A stretch of 64,000 bases of DNA from Micromonospora sp. RHAY321 (lineage in GTDB: Bacteria; Actinomycetota; Actinomycetes; Mycobacteriales; Micromonosporaceae): positions 62,001-126,000 of the forward strand of contig NZ_JAMHIW010000008.1 in NCBI RefSeq assembly GCF_023896955.1, read 5' to 3'. Positions 49,578 to 59,900 of this stretch are shown piece after piece; the stretch's first letter is position 1, and each line of letters opens with the position of its first letter. The notes beneath the pieces were generated by a model that ran no database searches, was not told the DNA's origin, and saw nothing but the letters and a program-made list of their open reading frames with translations. A program made the position numbers and the translations under genes.

Positions 49578-52394
49578 TCAGATCAGCCGCAGCTCGCGCG
49601 CCCGCCGGACGGCCTCACGCCGGCGGGTCGCGTCGAGCTTGCGGTAGATGTTGCGGACGTGGGTCTTCACGGTGTTGACCGAGAGCGACAGTTCGCTGGC
49701 GATCTCCACGTTGGACAGGATGCTCTGCAGGTAGCGCAGGATGGTCAACTCGCGCTCGGTGAGCGGCTCGTCGAGCGTGCCCCCCGGCTCGGCCGGCGGC
49801 CTGACGCTCGTCTGCTCGGCACCCCGGACCAGATCGCTGACCAGCGAGAAGTGTGCGGTGCCGGCGTCCAGGTGCGCGGCCAGCAGGTCCCGCACCGGCG
49901 GTTCCGAACGGGTGAAGACCCGGCGGGCGCCCTGCGGGCCGGCCAGGTCGAGCACCTGCTCCAGGATCCGCCCGGCCCGACGACCGTCCCCGCCGCGCTC
50001 GGCCAGCACCGCGTCCAGCAGGCCGGCGTCCAGGCGTACCGGCAGGGGCCAGGCGGCGGCCGGCGGCCCCTGCCAGTCGGGCAGCGCCCTCCCGGCCGCG
50101 CCGGCGTCCCCGGCGCGCAGCTCGACCCGGGCCAGCGCCACCGCGAGCGCCGGGGACGCCGTGTCCTCGGTGGCGCCGGCCAGCAGTTCGCGGGCCGTGT
50201 CCACGTCGCCCCGCTCGGCACGGAGGTCCGCCTCGGCGGCCCGCAGCAGGCCGGCCAACTCGGCGGCGGCAGGCCGGTCGGTCAACGACTCCCGGGCGCG
50301 GACGAGCAGCCGCTGCCCGGCGGCCGGATCACCGGTGTCGTGGTGCAGGTGGGCCCGACACAGCGCGGCCACCGCCGCCGCCACCGGCTCGCCGGGCCAC
50401 CCCGCCGACCCGTCGTCACCCGACTCCGCCACGGCGGAACTCGCGGAGCCCGCCGAGCCTGCGGAGCCGGTCACCGGCACCGCCAGGGCGAGGTTGGCGG
50501 CAGCCTCCTCGGGTTGGTCACGATGCAGTGCCACCAGGGCCAACGCCAGGTAGGCGTAGGCACAGTCGAGGCGGCACGACCAGCCCCGGGAGGCCGCCAC
50601 ACCCAGGGCGTCGCGGGCCGCCTGCTCGGCCGCGCGAAGCTCTCCCCGGACGGCGAGCAGCAACGCGGAGCGGCTGGCAGCGACCAGCTCCGTACGCGGC
50701 CGGCCGGCCTCCCGGGCCGCCGCCCGCGCCCGGACGAACCGCGCGTCGGGCAGCGCGCCGGCGGCCAGCTCGACCAGGCCCAGCGCGGTGCCCGTGAAGG
50801 CCCGCAGGTCCGCGTCCTCGGCGGCGCTGCTCCCGCCGACGGCCTGCGTGGGGTTCGGCACACCGGTCGGCGTCGCCCCGGCCGGACGGCTCCGCAGCAG
50901 ACGAGCGGCGGCGGCCCGCACCTCGGCCGGATCGCCGGCGAGGCGGGCCACGGTCAGCTCCAGCGCGGTGGCCAACCGCAGGAACCGGTCCCGACGCGGC
51001 ACCGGCAGGCCGCCCGCGTACCCGGCGGCGGCGCGCAGGTGAGCGGTGGCGCCCGGCAGGTCACCGGCGTACGCCCGCTCGGCGGCGCAGGCCAACGCCA
51101 CCTCCGGGTCGGCGCGGACCACCTCCGGAGGCGGCGACGCCGGCGTCGGTCCGCTCACCGGCTCCGGGTCGTACCTGGTCAGCTCCGGCCAGTGCGCGAC
51201 GAACAGGTCACCGGCCCGGTCCCACCGGCCGGCGGCCAACGCGTGCCGCAACCCGTCGGCCGGGCGGCCGTCGCCGGCGTACCAGTCGGCCGCCCGCGCG
51301 TGCAGCTCACGCAACTCCTCGACGGGCAGCCGGGCCAGCTCGGCGCGGAGCAGGTCGGCCAGCAGGGGGTCGCAGCGGTACCAGGGCGGGCGGGTGTCCT
51401 CCCGGTGCAGCAGACCGCCGGCCCCCGCCAGGTCGGCCAACGACCGGCCGGCGTCGGCACGGCCGGTCAACGCCTCGGCCAGGTCGGCGCAGACGGTCTC
51501 GGCGAGAGCGGTACGGCGCAGCAGATCCCGGTCGGCGGGGTCGACCGACGCGAGCACCTCCTCGTGCAGGTAACCGGCGATCTCCGGGTGGTCACCGCCG
51601 AACTGCCCCACCCAGCGCTCCGGGTCGGGGTGCCCCCGCAGGGCCAGCGCGGCGATGCGCAGCGCGGCCGGCCAACCTCCGGTGCGCTCGCGCAACCGTC
51701 GTACGGCGGCAGCCGGCAGCGGCGCGCCGTGCGCGATGAGCAGGTCGGCCACCTCGTCGTCGGTGAAGGCCAGCTCGTCGGGGCCGATCTCGGTCAGCTC
51801 TCCGGCGAGGCGCAGCCGGTGCAGGGGCAGCGGCAGGCCGGCCCGGGCACCGACCACCAGGTGCAACCGCTGACCGGCGTGCCGGAGCAGGAACTCCAGC
51901 CCGGTCAGCGCCGCCGGGTCGCCGACCCGGTGCAGGTCGTCCAGGACCAGCAGCACCGACCGGTCGGCGGCGGCGAGCGCGGCGGCGAGTATCTCCAGCT
52001 GGTCGGGGCGGGGTGCCCGGTCGGGAACCGGCGCGGCCGGGCCGTCGTCCGCCGGCCCGGTGGCCGAGCGCAGGGCCGCCGCCAGGTACGCCCAGAGCCG
52101 GTCGCCGTCGTCACCGGCCTCCACCGACACCCACGCGGGTCCGGGTCCCGCCTCGGGCGTGTCAGCGGCCAGCCGCACCCAGGAGGCCAGCAGGGTGGTC
52201 TTGCCCCAGCCGGCGGGGGCGGCGACCAGGGTGACCGGTCCCGCGCTGCCCTCGTCGAGCCTGCGCAGCAGTCGGGGCCGCGCCACCACCGGCTCGGGCG
52301 GCGCCGCCGGGCTCAGCCGGGACGCCAGCAACGGCGGGTCCGCCGGTCGCCCCTGTGCCGTGCCGACGCGCACGCGATCCTGCTGTTCCGGCAC
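49578..52394 (-). CDS. Large ATP-binding LuxR-family regulator (MalT/LAL-type)
   Basis: A 938-residue STAND-type regulator. The N-terminal NTPase has the P-loop APAGWGKTTLLASW (about residue 60) and Walker B VLLVLDDLHRVGD. A winged-helix/helical bundle and a long TPR-like repeat region (about residues 400-840, Ala/Leu/Arg-rich) follow. The C-terminal HTH reads LTERELTILRYLQSILSNVEIASELSLSVNTVKTHVRNIYRKL. These proteins oligomerise on ligand binding and activate transcription. Ligand and targets are unknown. It is convergent with the peroxiredoxin pair and starts at a GTG. Confidence 0.9.
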   Translation of the reverse strand: MPEQQDRVRVGTAQGRPADPPLLASRLSPAAPPEPVVARPRLLRRLDEGSAGPVTLVAAPAGWGKTTLLASWVRLAADTPEAGPGPAWVSVEAGDDGDRLWAYLAAALRSATGPADDGPAAPVPDRAPRPDQLEILAAALAAADRSVLLVLDDLHRVGDPAALTGLEFLLRHAGQRLHLVVGARAGLPLPLHRLRLAGELTEIGPDELAFTDDEVADLLIAHGAPLPAAAVRRLRERTGGWPAALRIAALALRGHPDPERWVGQFGGDHPEIAGYLHEEVLASVDPADRDLLRRTALAETVCADLAEALTGRADAGRSLADLAGAGGLLHREDTRPPWYRCDPLLADLLRAELARLPVEELRELHARAADWYAGDGRPADGLRHALAAGRWDRAGDLFVAHWPELTRYDPEPVSGPTPASPPPEVVRADPEVALACAAERAYAGDLPGATAHLRAAAGYAGGLPVPRRDRFLRLATALELTVARLAGDPAEVRAAAARLLRSRPAGATPTGVPNPTQAVGGSSAAEDADLRAFTGTALGLVELAAGALPDARFVRARAAAREAGRPRTELVAASRSALLLAVRGELRAAEQAARDALGVAASRGWSCRLDCAYAYLALALVALHRDQPEEAAANLALAVPVTGSAGSAGSASSAVAESGDDGSAGWPGEPVAAAVAALCRAHLHHDTGDPAAGQRLLVRARESLTDRPAAAELAGLLRAAEADLRAERGDVDTARELLAGATEDTASPALAVALARVELRAGDAGAAGRALPDWQGPPAAAWPLPVRLDAGLLDAVLAERGGDGRRAGRILEQVLDLAGPQGARRVFTRSEPPVRDLLAAHLDAGTAHFSLVSDLVRGAEQTSVRPPAEPGGTLDEPLTERELTILRYLQSILSNVEIASELSLSVNTVKTHVRNIYRKLDATRRREAVRRARELRLI

Positions 52395-52540
52395 CCGGCT
52401 CCACCCCCGTCGACGCGTTCCACCCCCCGGTCGGCGAGCGGTTACCCGGCCCGGACGTGTTCACCCCTTCCGGGCGAGCCCGCTTCACCCGGTCCGGGCC
52501 GAGGGTCGAGGGACGTGGACCGGGAGGACGGGTGGGGCTG

Positions 52541-52975
52541 ATGGGACGGCTGACGCGGGCGCGATCCGCCCTCGGCGGCACGGCGCTGGCCGGGGCGGCG
52601 CGCCTGCTCCGGTGGCGTGGCCGGACCGGCGCGGGCGGTGACCCCGCCGCGCCGGCCCGGTGGGAGGTGGTGACGGTGGGCCGGCCGCCGGAGCAGGTGC
52701 TGCCCGGCGGCCGGTGGCCCGAGCCGCTGCGCCGCCTGGACGGCGCGGTCGAGGTGCGGATGCGGCCGGCGCCGGGCGACCGGGGCACCGAGCTGGCGGC
52801 CCGTCCGCTGGCCGGCGCCACCCCGACCGTCGGGCTGGCCGCGCATCTGGTCGGCGACGACCCGGGGCTGCTGGTCCGCCGCACGCTGCGCCAGGTGAAG
52901 CAGCGCATCGAGACCGGCGAGGTGCTGCGCCCCGACCGGTCCCCACTGGACGTTCCCCGCGCCGGCTGGTGGTGA
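52541..52975 (+). CDS. Small conserved protein, possibly SRPBCC-like
   Basis: A 144-residue protein. A basic, Leu/Ala-rich N-terminus (RLTRARSALGGTALAGAARLL) leads into a beta-rich core (VEVRMRPAPGDRGTELAARP) and a C-terminal VRRTLRQVKQRIETGEVLRPD helix. The PAPGDRGTE and IETGEV patterns occur in small actinobacterial proteins of the SRPBCC type, often beside dehydrogenases. The ATG at 52541 is preferred over upstream GTGs because of the GGGAGGACGGG site. It lies 58 bp before the saccharopine-dehydrogenase-like gene. Confidence 0.65.
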   Translation: MGRLTRARSALGGTALAGAARLLRWRGRTGAGGDPAAPARWEVVTVGRPPEQVLPGGRWPEPLRRLDGAVEVRMRPAPGDRGTELAARPLAGATPTVGLAAHLVGDDPGLLVRRTLRQVKQRIETGEVLRPDRSPLDVPRAGWW

Positions 52976-53033
52976 CGACGGATTCCCGCGCTCATGATCT
53001 ACCGGTGGCGGCGGTGGGTGGCAGACTCTGGGG

Positions 53034-54266
53034 ATGGCTGGGGAGCGGACGTATGACGTGGTGCTGTTCGGAGCCACCGGGTTCACCGGAGGGCTGACCG
53101 CCGAATACCTGGCCCGGCACGCGCCGTCCGGGCTGCGCTGGGCGCTGGCCGGGCGCAACCCGGATCGCCTGGCCGCGGTACGGGACCGACTCACCGCGAT
53201 CGACGCGACCCTGGCCGGGTTGCCGCTGCTCACCGCCGACGTGACCGACGCCGACTCGCTGAGCGCGGTGGCCGAGAGCGCCCGGGTGGTGGCGAGCACC
53301 GTCGGCCCGTACATCCACCACGGGGAGCCGCTGGTCGCCGCCTGCGCCCGCGCCGGCACCGACTACCTGGACATCACGGGTGAGCCGGAGTTCGTCGACC
53401 TGATGTACGTCCGCCACCACGCCGAGGCGACCCGCACCGGAGCGCGGCTGGTGCACGCCTGCGGGTTCGACTCCGTCCCTCACGACCTGGGCGTCTGGTT
53501 CACCGTCAGGCAGTTGCCCGCCGACGTCCCGATCACCGTGGACGGCTACGTGCGCGCCGGCGGCCGGTTCTCCGGCGGCACGTACCACTCCGCGCTGACC
53601 GCGTTCTCCCGCACGGGGCAGGCCAGCCGGGCGGCCCGGGACCGCCGGGCGCTCGAGCCGCGCCCCACCGACCGACGGGTCCGGGCGGTGCCCGGCCGGC
53701 TGTCCCGCTCGGCGGAGCTGCGCATCTGGACCGTGCCGCTGCCCACCATCGACCCCCAGGTGGTCCGCCGTTCGGCGGCGGCCCGCCCGGAGTACGGCCC
53801 GGACTTCCGCTACCGGCACTTCGCCGCCGTGAAGCGGCTGCCGACCGTGCTGGCCGGCGCGGCGGGGCTCGGCGTACTGGTCGGGTTGGTGAAGGTGCCG
53901 CCCACCCGGCGCTGGCTGCTCGGCCGGCTCGCCTCCGGGCAGGGGCCCACCGCGCAGCAGCGGGCGGCGTCCTGGTTCCGGGTCCGGTTCGTCGGCACCG
54001 GCGGCGGGCGACGGGTGGTCACCGAGGTCGCCGGCGGCGATCCGGGCTACGACGAGACGGCGAAGATGCTCGCCGAGTCGGCGCTCTGCCTGGCACTGGA
54101 CGAGCTGCCGACGACCGCCGGCCAGCTCACCCCGGTCGCCGCGATGGGTGACGCGCTGCTCGACCGGCTCGTCCGGGCCGGGCTCACCTTCCGCGTGCTG
54201 AAGCAGGAGGCCACGACCCCGGGGCCGGAGGCGCCGTCGACGCCGGGGGCCGAGGCGGCGACTTGA
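53034..54266 (+). CDS. Saccharopine-dehydrogenase-like NAD(P)-binding reductase
   Basis: A 410-residue Rossmann-fold enzyme. VVLFGATGFTGGLTAEYLA is the dinucleotide-binding loop, then LRWALAGRNPDRLAAVRDRL. GEPEFVDLMYVRHH and HACGFDSVPHDLG belong to the family that includes the mycobacterial trans-acting enoyl reductase of polyketide lipids. The substrate is unknown; a lipid or polyketide double bond is a fair guess. Two hydrophobic stretches (VLAGAAGLGVLVGLV) could contact membrane. The ATG at 53034 follows CTCTGGGG. Confidence 0.82.
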   Translation: MAGERTYDVVLFGATGFTGGLTAEYLARHAPSGLRWALAGRNPDRLAAVRDRLTAIDATLAGLPLLTADVTDADSLSAVAESARVVASTVGPYIHHGEPLVAACARAGTDYLDITGEPEFVDLMYVRHHAEATRTGARLVHACGFDSVPHDLGVWFTVRQLPADVPITVDGYVRAGGRFSGGTYHSALTAFSRTGQASRAARDRRALEPRPTDRRVRAVPGRLSRSAELRIWTVPLPTIDPQVVRRSAAARPEYGPDFRYRHFAAVKRLPTVLAGAAGLGVLVGLVKVPPTRRWLLGRLASGQGPTAQQRAASWFRVRFVGTGGGRRVVTEVAGGDPGYDETAKMLAESALCLALDELPTTAGQLTPVAAMGDALLDRLVRAGLTFRVLKQEATTPGPEAPSTPGAEAAT

Positions 54267-54291
54267 CCCTCGACCGGGTCGAGGGGGCAGG

Positions 54292-55392
54292 ATGCCCGGC
54301 GTGGAGAGCGACCTGCACAGCATCGGTGAGCTGGCCCGGGCCAGCGGCCTGACCGTCAGCGCGCTGCGCTTCTACGACTCCGCCGGGGTGCTGGAGCCGG
54401 CCCTGGTCGACCCGGTGACGGGCTACCGCTGGTACACCGACGAGCAGATCGCCCCGGCCCGGCTGGTGGCCGGGCTGCGCCGGGTCGGCATGCCGGTGCC
54501 GGAGATCGCCACGGCGGTACGCGCCGAGCCGGCAGCGGTGCACCGGCTGCTCGACGCGCACCTGCGCCGACTGTCGGACGGGCTCGCCGACGCCCGCCGG
54601 GAGATCACCCGGCTCCGCGCACTGGTCGACCCGGCGCCGCCGGCGACCACCACGCTGCTGCTCTCCCCCGCCGAGCTGGCCACCGCCCTCGACGCGGTGC
54701 GCTTCGCCGTCGGCGCCGATCCGGAACTGCCGGTGCTCTCCGCCGTGCTCTTCGACGTCGAGCTGGACGGCGTCCGGCTGGTCGCCACCGACCGGCACCG
54801 GCTCGCGCTGGCCCGGGCCGGTGCCAGCGTCGACGGGCCGCCGGTGCGGGTGCTCGTCGGGGTGGACCTGGTCGACCGGCTCCGCGCGCTGCTCGACGTC
54901 GCCGACGCCCGGCCGGTGCGGCTGACCGTGTCCGGCGCGGACCTGCGGGTCGCGGTGGCCGCCCGGACGCTGACCGGCACCGCCCTGCCGCACGACTTCC
55001 CCGACTACCGCAGGCTGCTGCGGGAAACCGTCGGTGAGCGTCCGGCCGCGTACCGGATCCCGGTGGACACCGCGGCGCTGCGCGCCGCGCTGACCGACCC
55101 GGCGGCCCCCACGGTCGCCCGTGAGTTCGGTGGCGAGTCGCTGGCGGTCACCGTGCTCGGCCTCGACGAGCGAGGTCACCTGCGACTGCTCCCCGCCGCC
55201 GGTCTCGCGCCGGACGGCCACGACCCGAGCGGGCTGCGGGTCGGTGTGAACGGTGGCTACCTGCTGGACGCGCTGGACGCGGCCGGCGGATCGCAACTCG
55301 TGCTGGAGCTGGACGGGCCGATCGCACCGCTGGCCGTCCGCCGCCCCGACGACGCGGACACCTTCTCCGTGCTGATGCCGGTCCGGCTCTGA
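54292..55392 (+). CDS. MerR-type regulator fused to DNA polymerase III beta-clamp domains
   Basis: A 366-residue fusion. Residues 1-75 are a MerR winged helix (HSIGELARASGLTVSALRFYDSAGVL, then GYRWYTDEQI), followed by a short coiled-coil. From about residue 115 the sequence is a sliding clamp lacking domain I: AVLFDVELDGVRLVATDRHRLALA and HDFPDYRRLL of clamp domain II, and VNGGYLLDALDAAGGSQLVLELDGP with the C-terminal MPVRL of domain III. MerR proteins normally carry a small-ligand pocket there. The clamp's DNA-protein binding cleft would be retained, so it may sense clamp-binding peptides or clamp-targeting drugs. The ATG at 54292 or a nearby GTG could start it. Confidence 0.85.
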   Translation: MPGVESDLHSIGELARASGLTVSALRFYDSAGVLEPALVDPVTGYRWYTDEQIAPARLVAGLRRVGMPVPEIATAVRAEPAAVHRLLDAHLRRLSDGLADARREITRLRALVDPAPPATTTLLLSPAELATALDAVRFAVGADPELPVLSAVLFDVELDGVRLVATDRHRLALARAGASVDGPPVRVLVGVDLVDRLRALLDVADARPVRLTVSGADLRVAVAARTLTGTALPHDFPDYRRLLRETVGERPAAYRIPVDTAALRAALTDPAAPTVAREFGGESLAVTVLGLDERGHLRLLPAAGLAPDGHDPSGLRVGVNGGYLLDALDAAGGSQLVLELDGPIAPLAVRRPDDADTFSVLMPVRL

Positions 55393-55505
55393 GCCCTCCG
55401 GCGCACACGCGACGGTGGGCTCGCGCTCCCCGTCCCGGCGGGGCGGGGGCGCGACGGTAGCATCTGGTGGTCCACTCGACCCCGGACGGAGGCGTACGGA
55501 GCAGC

Positions 55506-56792
55506 ATGCTCGACATGGAGTTGATCCGGAAGGATCGCGAGGCGGTGGCGACCGCGCTGGCGAAGCGACTGGATCCCGCCGAGGTCGATCGGGCCCTGGA
55601 CGAGATTCAGCGGCTCGACCAGGAGCGGCGCGCCCTGATCACGGAGATCGACGCGGAGCGGCAGCGCCGCAAGGCGGAGGCCCGGGCGTACGCGCAGGCG
55701 AAGCGCGCCGGCACCGCGCCGCAGGTCACCGCGCCGGAGGCCGAGCGTAAGCAGCTCGCGGAGCTGGAGTCTCAGCTGGACGAGGTGCAGGCCCGGCTGC
55801 GCGACGCGATGAGTGAGCTGCCCAACCTGCCCAGCGACGACGTGGTGGCCGGCGGCAAGGAAGCCAACCGGGTGGTGAAGACCTTCGGCGAGCCACCGGT
55901 GATCGAGAAGGTCCGCGACCACGTGGAGCTGAGCCGCGCGTTGGGCCTGGTCGACTACGAGCGCGGGGTCAAGCTCGGCGGGTCCGGTTTCTGGATCTAC
56001 ACCGGGGTCGGCGCCCGGCTGGAGTGGGCGCTGCTCAACTACTTCGTCGACCAGCACATCAAGGCCGGTTACGAGTTCCTGCTCCCGCCGCACTTGCTGC
56101 TGGATTCGGCCGGCTTCGCCGCCGGGCAGTTCCCCAAGTTCTACGACGACGTCTACCACCTGGACTCGGCGTCCGCCCCGCGTGGCCAGTTCCTGCTGCC
56201 CACGTCGGAGACGGCGATCCTCGGCGCGTACCAGGACGAGATCCTGGAGACCCCGAAGCTGCCGCTGAAGGCGTTCGCGTACACCCCGTGCTACCGGCGG
56301 GAGTCGGCCGGCTCGCACTCGGACGAGCGCGGCACGGTGCGGGGGCACCAGTTCAACAAGGTGGAGATCTTCCAGTTCACCCTGCCGGAGCAGGCCGACG
56401 CGGCGCTGGAGGAGATGCTCGCCCACGCCGAGAGCCTGGTCGAGGGGCTGGGTCTGCACTACCAGCGCACGCTGCTCTCGGCCGGTGACGCCAGCGCCTC
56501 GATGAAGAAGACCCTCGACATCGAGGTGTGGATGCCGAGCACCGGTAAGTACAAGGAGGTGTCGTCGGTCTCCTGGGCCGGCGACTACCAGGCTCGTCGG
56601 GCGGCCATCCGTTACCGCGAGCCGGGCGGCAAGCAGACGCGCTTCGTGCACACCCTCAACGGGTCGGCGCTGGCCACCAGCCGGCTCTTCCCGGCCATCC
56701 TGGAGCAGTACCAGCAGGCCGACGGCAGCGTCCTGATCCCCAAGGTCCTCCAGGACCGCCTGGGCACCGACCGCCTGACCCCGCTGCGCTAG
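55506..56792 (+). CDS. serS: Seryl-tRNA synthetase
   Basis: A 428-residue class II synthetase charging tRNA-Ser. An N-terminal coiled-coil (about residues 30-110) grips the tRNA arm. Class II motifs are present: LLPTSETAILGAY, the motif 2 loop CYRRESAGSHSDERGTVRGHQFNKVE, and motif 3 FVHTLNGSALATSRLFPAI. The ATG at 55506 is preferred; an upstream GTG at 55467 overlaps a TAGCAT -10-like site (55458-55463). It lies 113 bp after the MerR-clamp gene. A hairpin follows at 56822. Confidence 0.96.
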   Translation: MLDMELIRKDREAVATALAKRLDPAEVDRALDEIQRLDQERRALITEIDAERQRRKAEARAYAQAKRAGTAPQVTAPEAERKQLAELESQLDEVQARLRDAMSELPNLPSDDVVAGGKEANRVVKTFGEPPVIEKVRDHVELSRALGLVDYERGVKLGGSGFWIYTGVGARLEWALLNYFVDQHIKAGYEFLLPPHLLLDSAGFAAGQFPKFYDDVYHLDSASAPRGQFLLPTSETAILGAYQDEILETPKLPLKAFAYTPCYRRESAGSHSDERGTVRGHQFNKVEIFQFTLPEQADAALEEMLAHAESLVEGLGLHYQRTLLSAGDASASMKKTLDIEVWMPSTGKYKEVSSVSWAGDYQARRAAIRYREPGGKQTRFVHTLNGSALATSRLFPAILEQYQQADGSVLIPKVLQDRLGTDRLTPLR

Positions 56793-56821
56793 CTGGAAAA
56801 CAACGCTCCCCGCACCTGGTC

Positions 56822-56865
56822 GACGGCGGCGGGACTGATGCCTGCGCACCAGTCCCGCCGCCGTC
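56822..56865 (+). terminator. 15-bp hairpin downstream of serS
   Basis: GACGGCGGCGGGACT (56822-56836) pairs exactly with 56851-56865 around a 14-nt loop, between serS and the convergent gene at 56945. It lacks a T tract. Confidence 0.65.
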
Positions 56866-56944
56866 CACTCGGCCACGATTGTGACACCGTGGTCAATCCC
56901 GACGCTGAGCTGTTCCGGCTCCCGCGCGGACGTGCGGTGCCGGT

Positions 56945-59900
56945 TCAGGCACCGAACACCTCCGCGTGGGTCAGGCGGGCGTCACCGGGCTGCCAGTCGG
57001 CGACCGCGATCGCCACGTACCGCCCGGAGGACCTCGTCGAGATGGTGGTCTCGGGTCGCGGCTTCGGGACCGAGGCGACCGCTACGTAGCCGAGCCCGTC
57101 GGCAGAGGTGGCTACGGTGATCGGCCGCCGCCGACCGGGAGTCCAGGTCAGGCGGACCGATGCCAGACCCTGGAGCGATCCGAGGTCGATCACCAATCGG
57201 CCGGTCGGGCCGGGTTGCCAGGCGGTAACCGGGTCGCCGTCGACGGCGGCCGACGGGTCGGTCATGCCAGCCGGGAGCGGTGAGGTCGGGTAGGTCGTCC
57301 GAGACCGGGCCAGGTCGCTGGTTGGCGTCACCATCCCACCCGCGAACGCGACGTCCCGGCTGCGTCCAGCGGGTACCGTCACCCGCCGTCGGGCACCGCC
57401 GGCCATGGACTCCAGCTGCACCATCACGATGTGCTCGGCGGGTGCGGTGATTCGGAGGTGGTGCGAGTCGGTGACGTCGAACCGGGTACCGGCGGGAATC
57501 GACTTCGCCGGTCGTACCGCGGTCGCGGTGAACCGCGGCGGCTCGACGCGTGCGGTGGCGGCGGCAAGGTCGACCTGGTAGCTGGTGGTCCCGGATCCGG
57601 TGACCTGGCTTCCGTGGTAAAGCCGCAGCGTGGCGTGCTGCGACAGGGTGACGGCCGCCGTCGTGATGTCCTCGTCGGACAGGTTGAACAGGCTCAGGTA
57701 TCCGTCCGCGTCACTCACCCGCAACGCCTCCGGACCGCCATTGGGCAGGGTTCGAGACGCCGCGGCGGCCAGGGCCGACCTGCTCGCGCCCGTGTACCCC
57801 TCGATGATCAGCCGAGTGCTGCCGGTGGCCGGTCCGCTGGACAGGGTGACGGTGGTGGCGGTCACGGTGATCGGATTCTGGCCGTTGTGGACTACCAGAC
57901 CCGCTCGTCCGTCGACGTCCAGCCAGGAGCCGGCGATAGTCGGGCTGTCCGGCACGACCGCCGCGTCGCTCCAGTTGATGCCGTCCAGAGAGGTCTGGAT
58001 GACGTATCGGGTGCCGTACGCGGCCTCCCAGTCCAGGCGTACGCCGCTGATGTCGATGGACTCGCCGAGGTCGACGGCGAGCCAACTGTCCGCGCGGCCG
58101 CGTTCCTCCCGGGCGACCGCCCAGCGGGTGCCGGAGTTGCCGTCGGTCGCGTTCGGTGCGGGGTAGGCGGGGTCGGCGGACGAGGCCGTGGTGGGCCGAC
58201 CGGTGGCGAGGTCGATCCCGCTGGCGCCGAGCACGGCGAAGGCGAACAGCGAGTAGCCGTACTGGTTGACGGGGGATCGGCCGAGCATCCGCACGTACCT
58301 GGCTGGACGAGGCGCAAAGCTGATCTGGTCGGTTCCGCCGTCGCCGAGGCCCTGTTGTCCAGCCAGGGTGACGGACCCCTGTTCGCCGGTGAAGGTGCGG
58401 GTGCCGGTGAGCCCGGGTACACCGGGCATGTCCAGGTTGAACAGGGTGAGCGCGCCCTCGTCGGCACCGATGCCGGTGGTGGCGTACACGACCGTACCGG
58501 TGGGCAGCGTGACGTATCCCGCGGTGCCGCCGGCGACGCGTAGAACGGTGGCCGTGGCGTCGAGACCGTCCCGGGCCATGGTGTACGCAGCGGAGGTGCG
58601 GCCCAGGACCGGCGCCGACTGCCTCGGCAGCAGCGAGGCGGCCCGGGTGTCGAACAACCAATTATCGTGGGCGGGGGCCCACAGGAACGAGACGTACCCG
58701 GTCTTGCTGACCGCCGCGGCGAAGGCGGTCGGGGTTTGCTGGGCGGTCAGCCCGGCCTGCTCCCCGAAGTCCCGGGTGCCCGCCGCCGCCGCGAAGAACG
58801 TGGTGCTGGCGACCGGCTCGACCACGCCACCGTTGGCTGCCCGCCAGGAATGGAAGAGATAACTGATGGCGAGTTCGGCCCGGGCCTCGGGCTCGTACTT
58901 CGGCTCGCCGCTGAACTTGGTGAGCCGATACTCGGGCGGGTAGTTCAGGTAGGGCATGAGCCGGTCGGCGAGGTCCGCCTCGGCCCGGGCGGCGTGCCGG
59001 TCGCCTTGGACCTGCGCGAGGAAGGCGAGTGGCAGGACATCACGGCCGTACAGGTGGTAGCGGTCCGCGACCATCGGCATGAAGGGTTCGCCAGCATCGC
59101 TGGCCAGCAGCCGCATGGTCCGCCACAGCTGGGCGGCGCTGGGCTGCCGGGTGAGTGCCTCGGGGAGCGGTTGGCCGGCGGTCAGGAAGTGCGCAGCGGT
59201 ACGACCCGCAGTGCGCCACAGTTCTTCCTGGTAGTGCGGGCCGAAGGAGCCGTGATTCTCGACGAGGAACGTGTCGTGGATGTTGTGGGCGGTGTTCCAG
59301 TCCGCGACCGCCCGCCCGTCGACGACGGCGGCGTTGGCGCGGTCGGCTGCGGGTAGTCCGGTCGCGTTGAGCGTCCACGTCAGGAACCGCTCGCGCCACG
59401 CCGCGGCTGCGGGGTCGTCCGTCGCCCAGGCCAGGCCGGGCGCGATCGCCTGGGCGTAAACCCCCATCTCCTCGAGCTTGGTGTCGCCGATCCAGCCACC
59501 GGTGAGGCCGTTCGGCGTCCAACTGCCACTCAGCGGGTCGTTACGGGTGCCGAGGGAATGGGCGTACGCGGCCTGCCCGCGGGCGATGCGGTCAACGTTG
59601 TTGCGGGTCACCTCGTCCAGTTCGGACCACAGCAGTCGGGCGGCCAGGACGAAGTACAGCTCGAAGGTGCTGTCCCAGAAGAGCTGTCGGCCCCACTCGG
59701 TGCCGCCGGCGAGCCGGTTGGTGGCCGCAAATCGGCGGATGGTGGCGACGGTACGGGCGTGGAGCGTGTCCCGGTCGACGCCCGCGGCCGCCGGGTCGTA
59801 CCCGGGCGAGATGAGCAGGACCGCGTTACCGAGGACGACCGCGAACCTGAAGTCCGCGAGGCGGTATGCGTTGATCGCCGGATCCCATTGCTCCTCGGCC

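Noticed and set aside
49659-52541. A 960-codon plus-strand frame opposite the large LuxR-type gene
   Set aside because: It is a mirror of the high-GC codon pattern of the real minus-strand gene, with Gly/Gln/Arg-rich low-complexity sequence and no domain.
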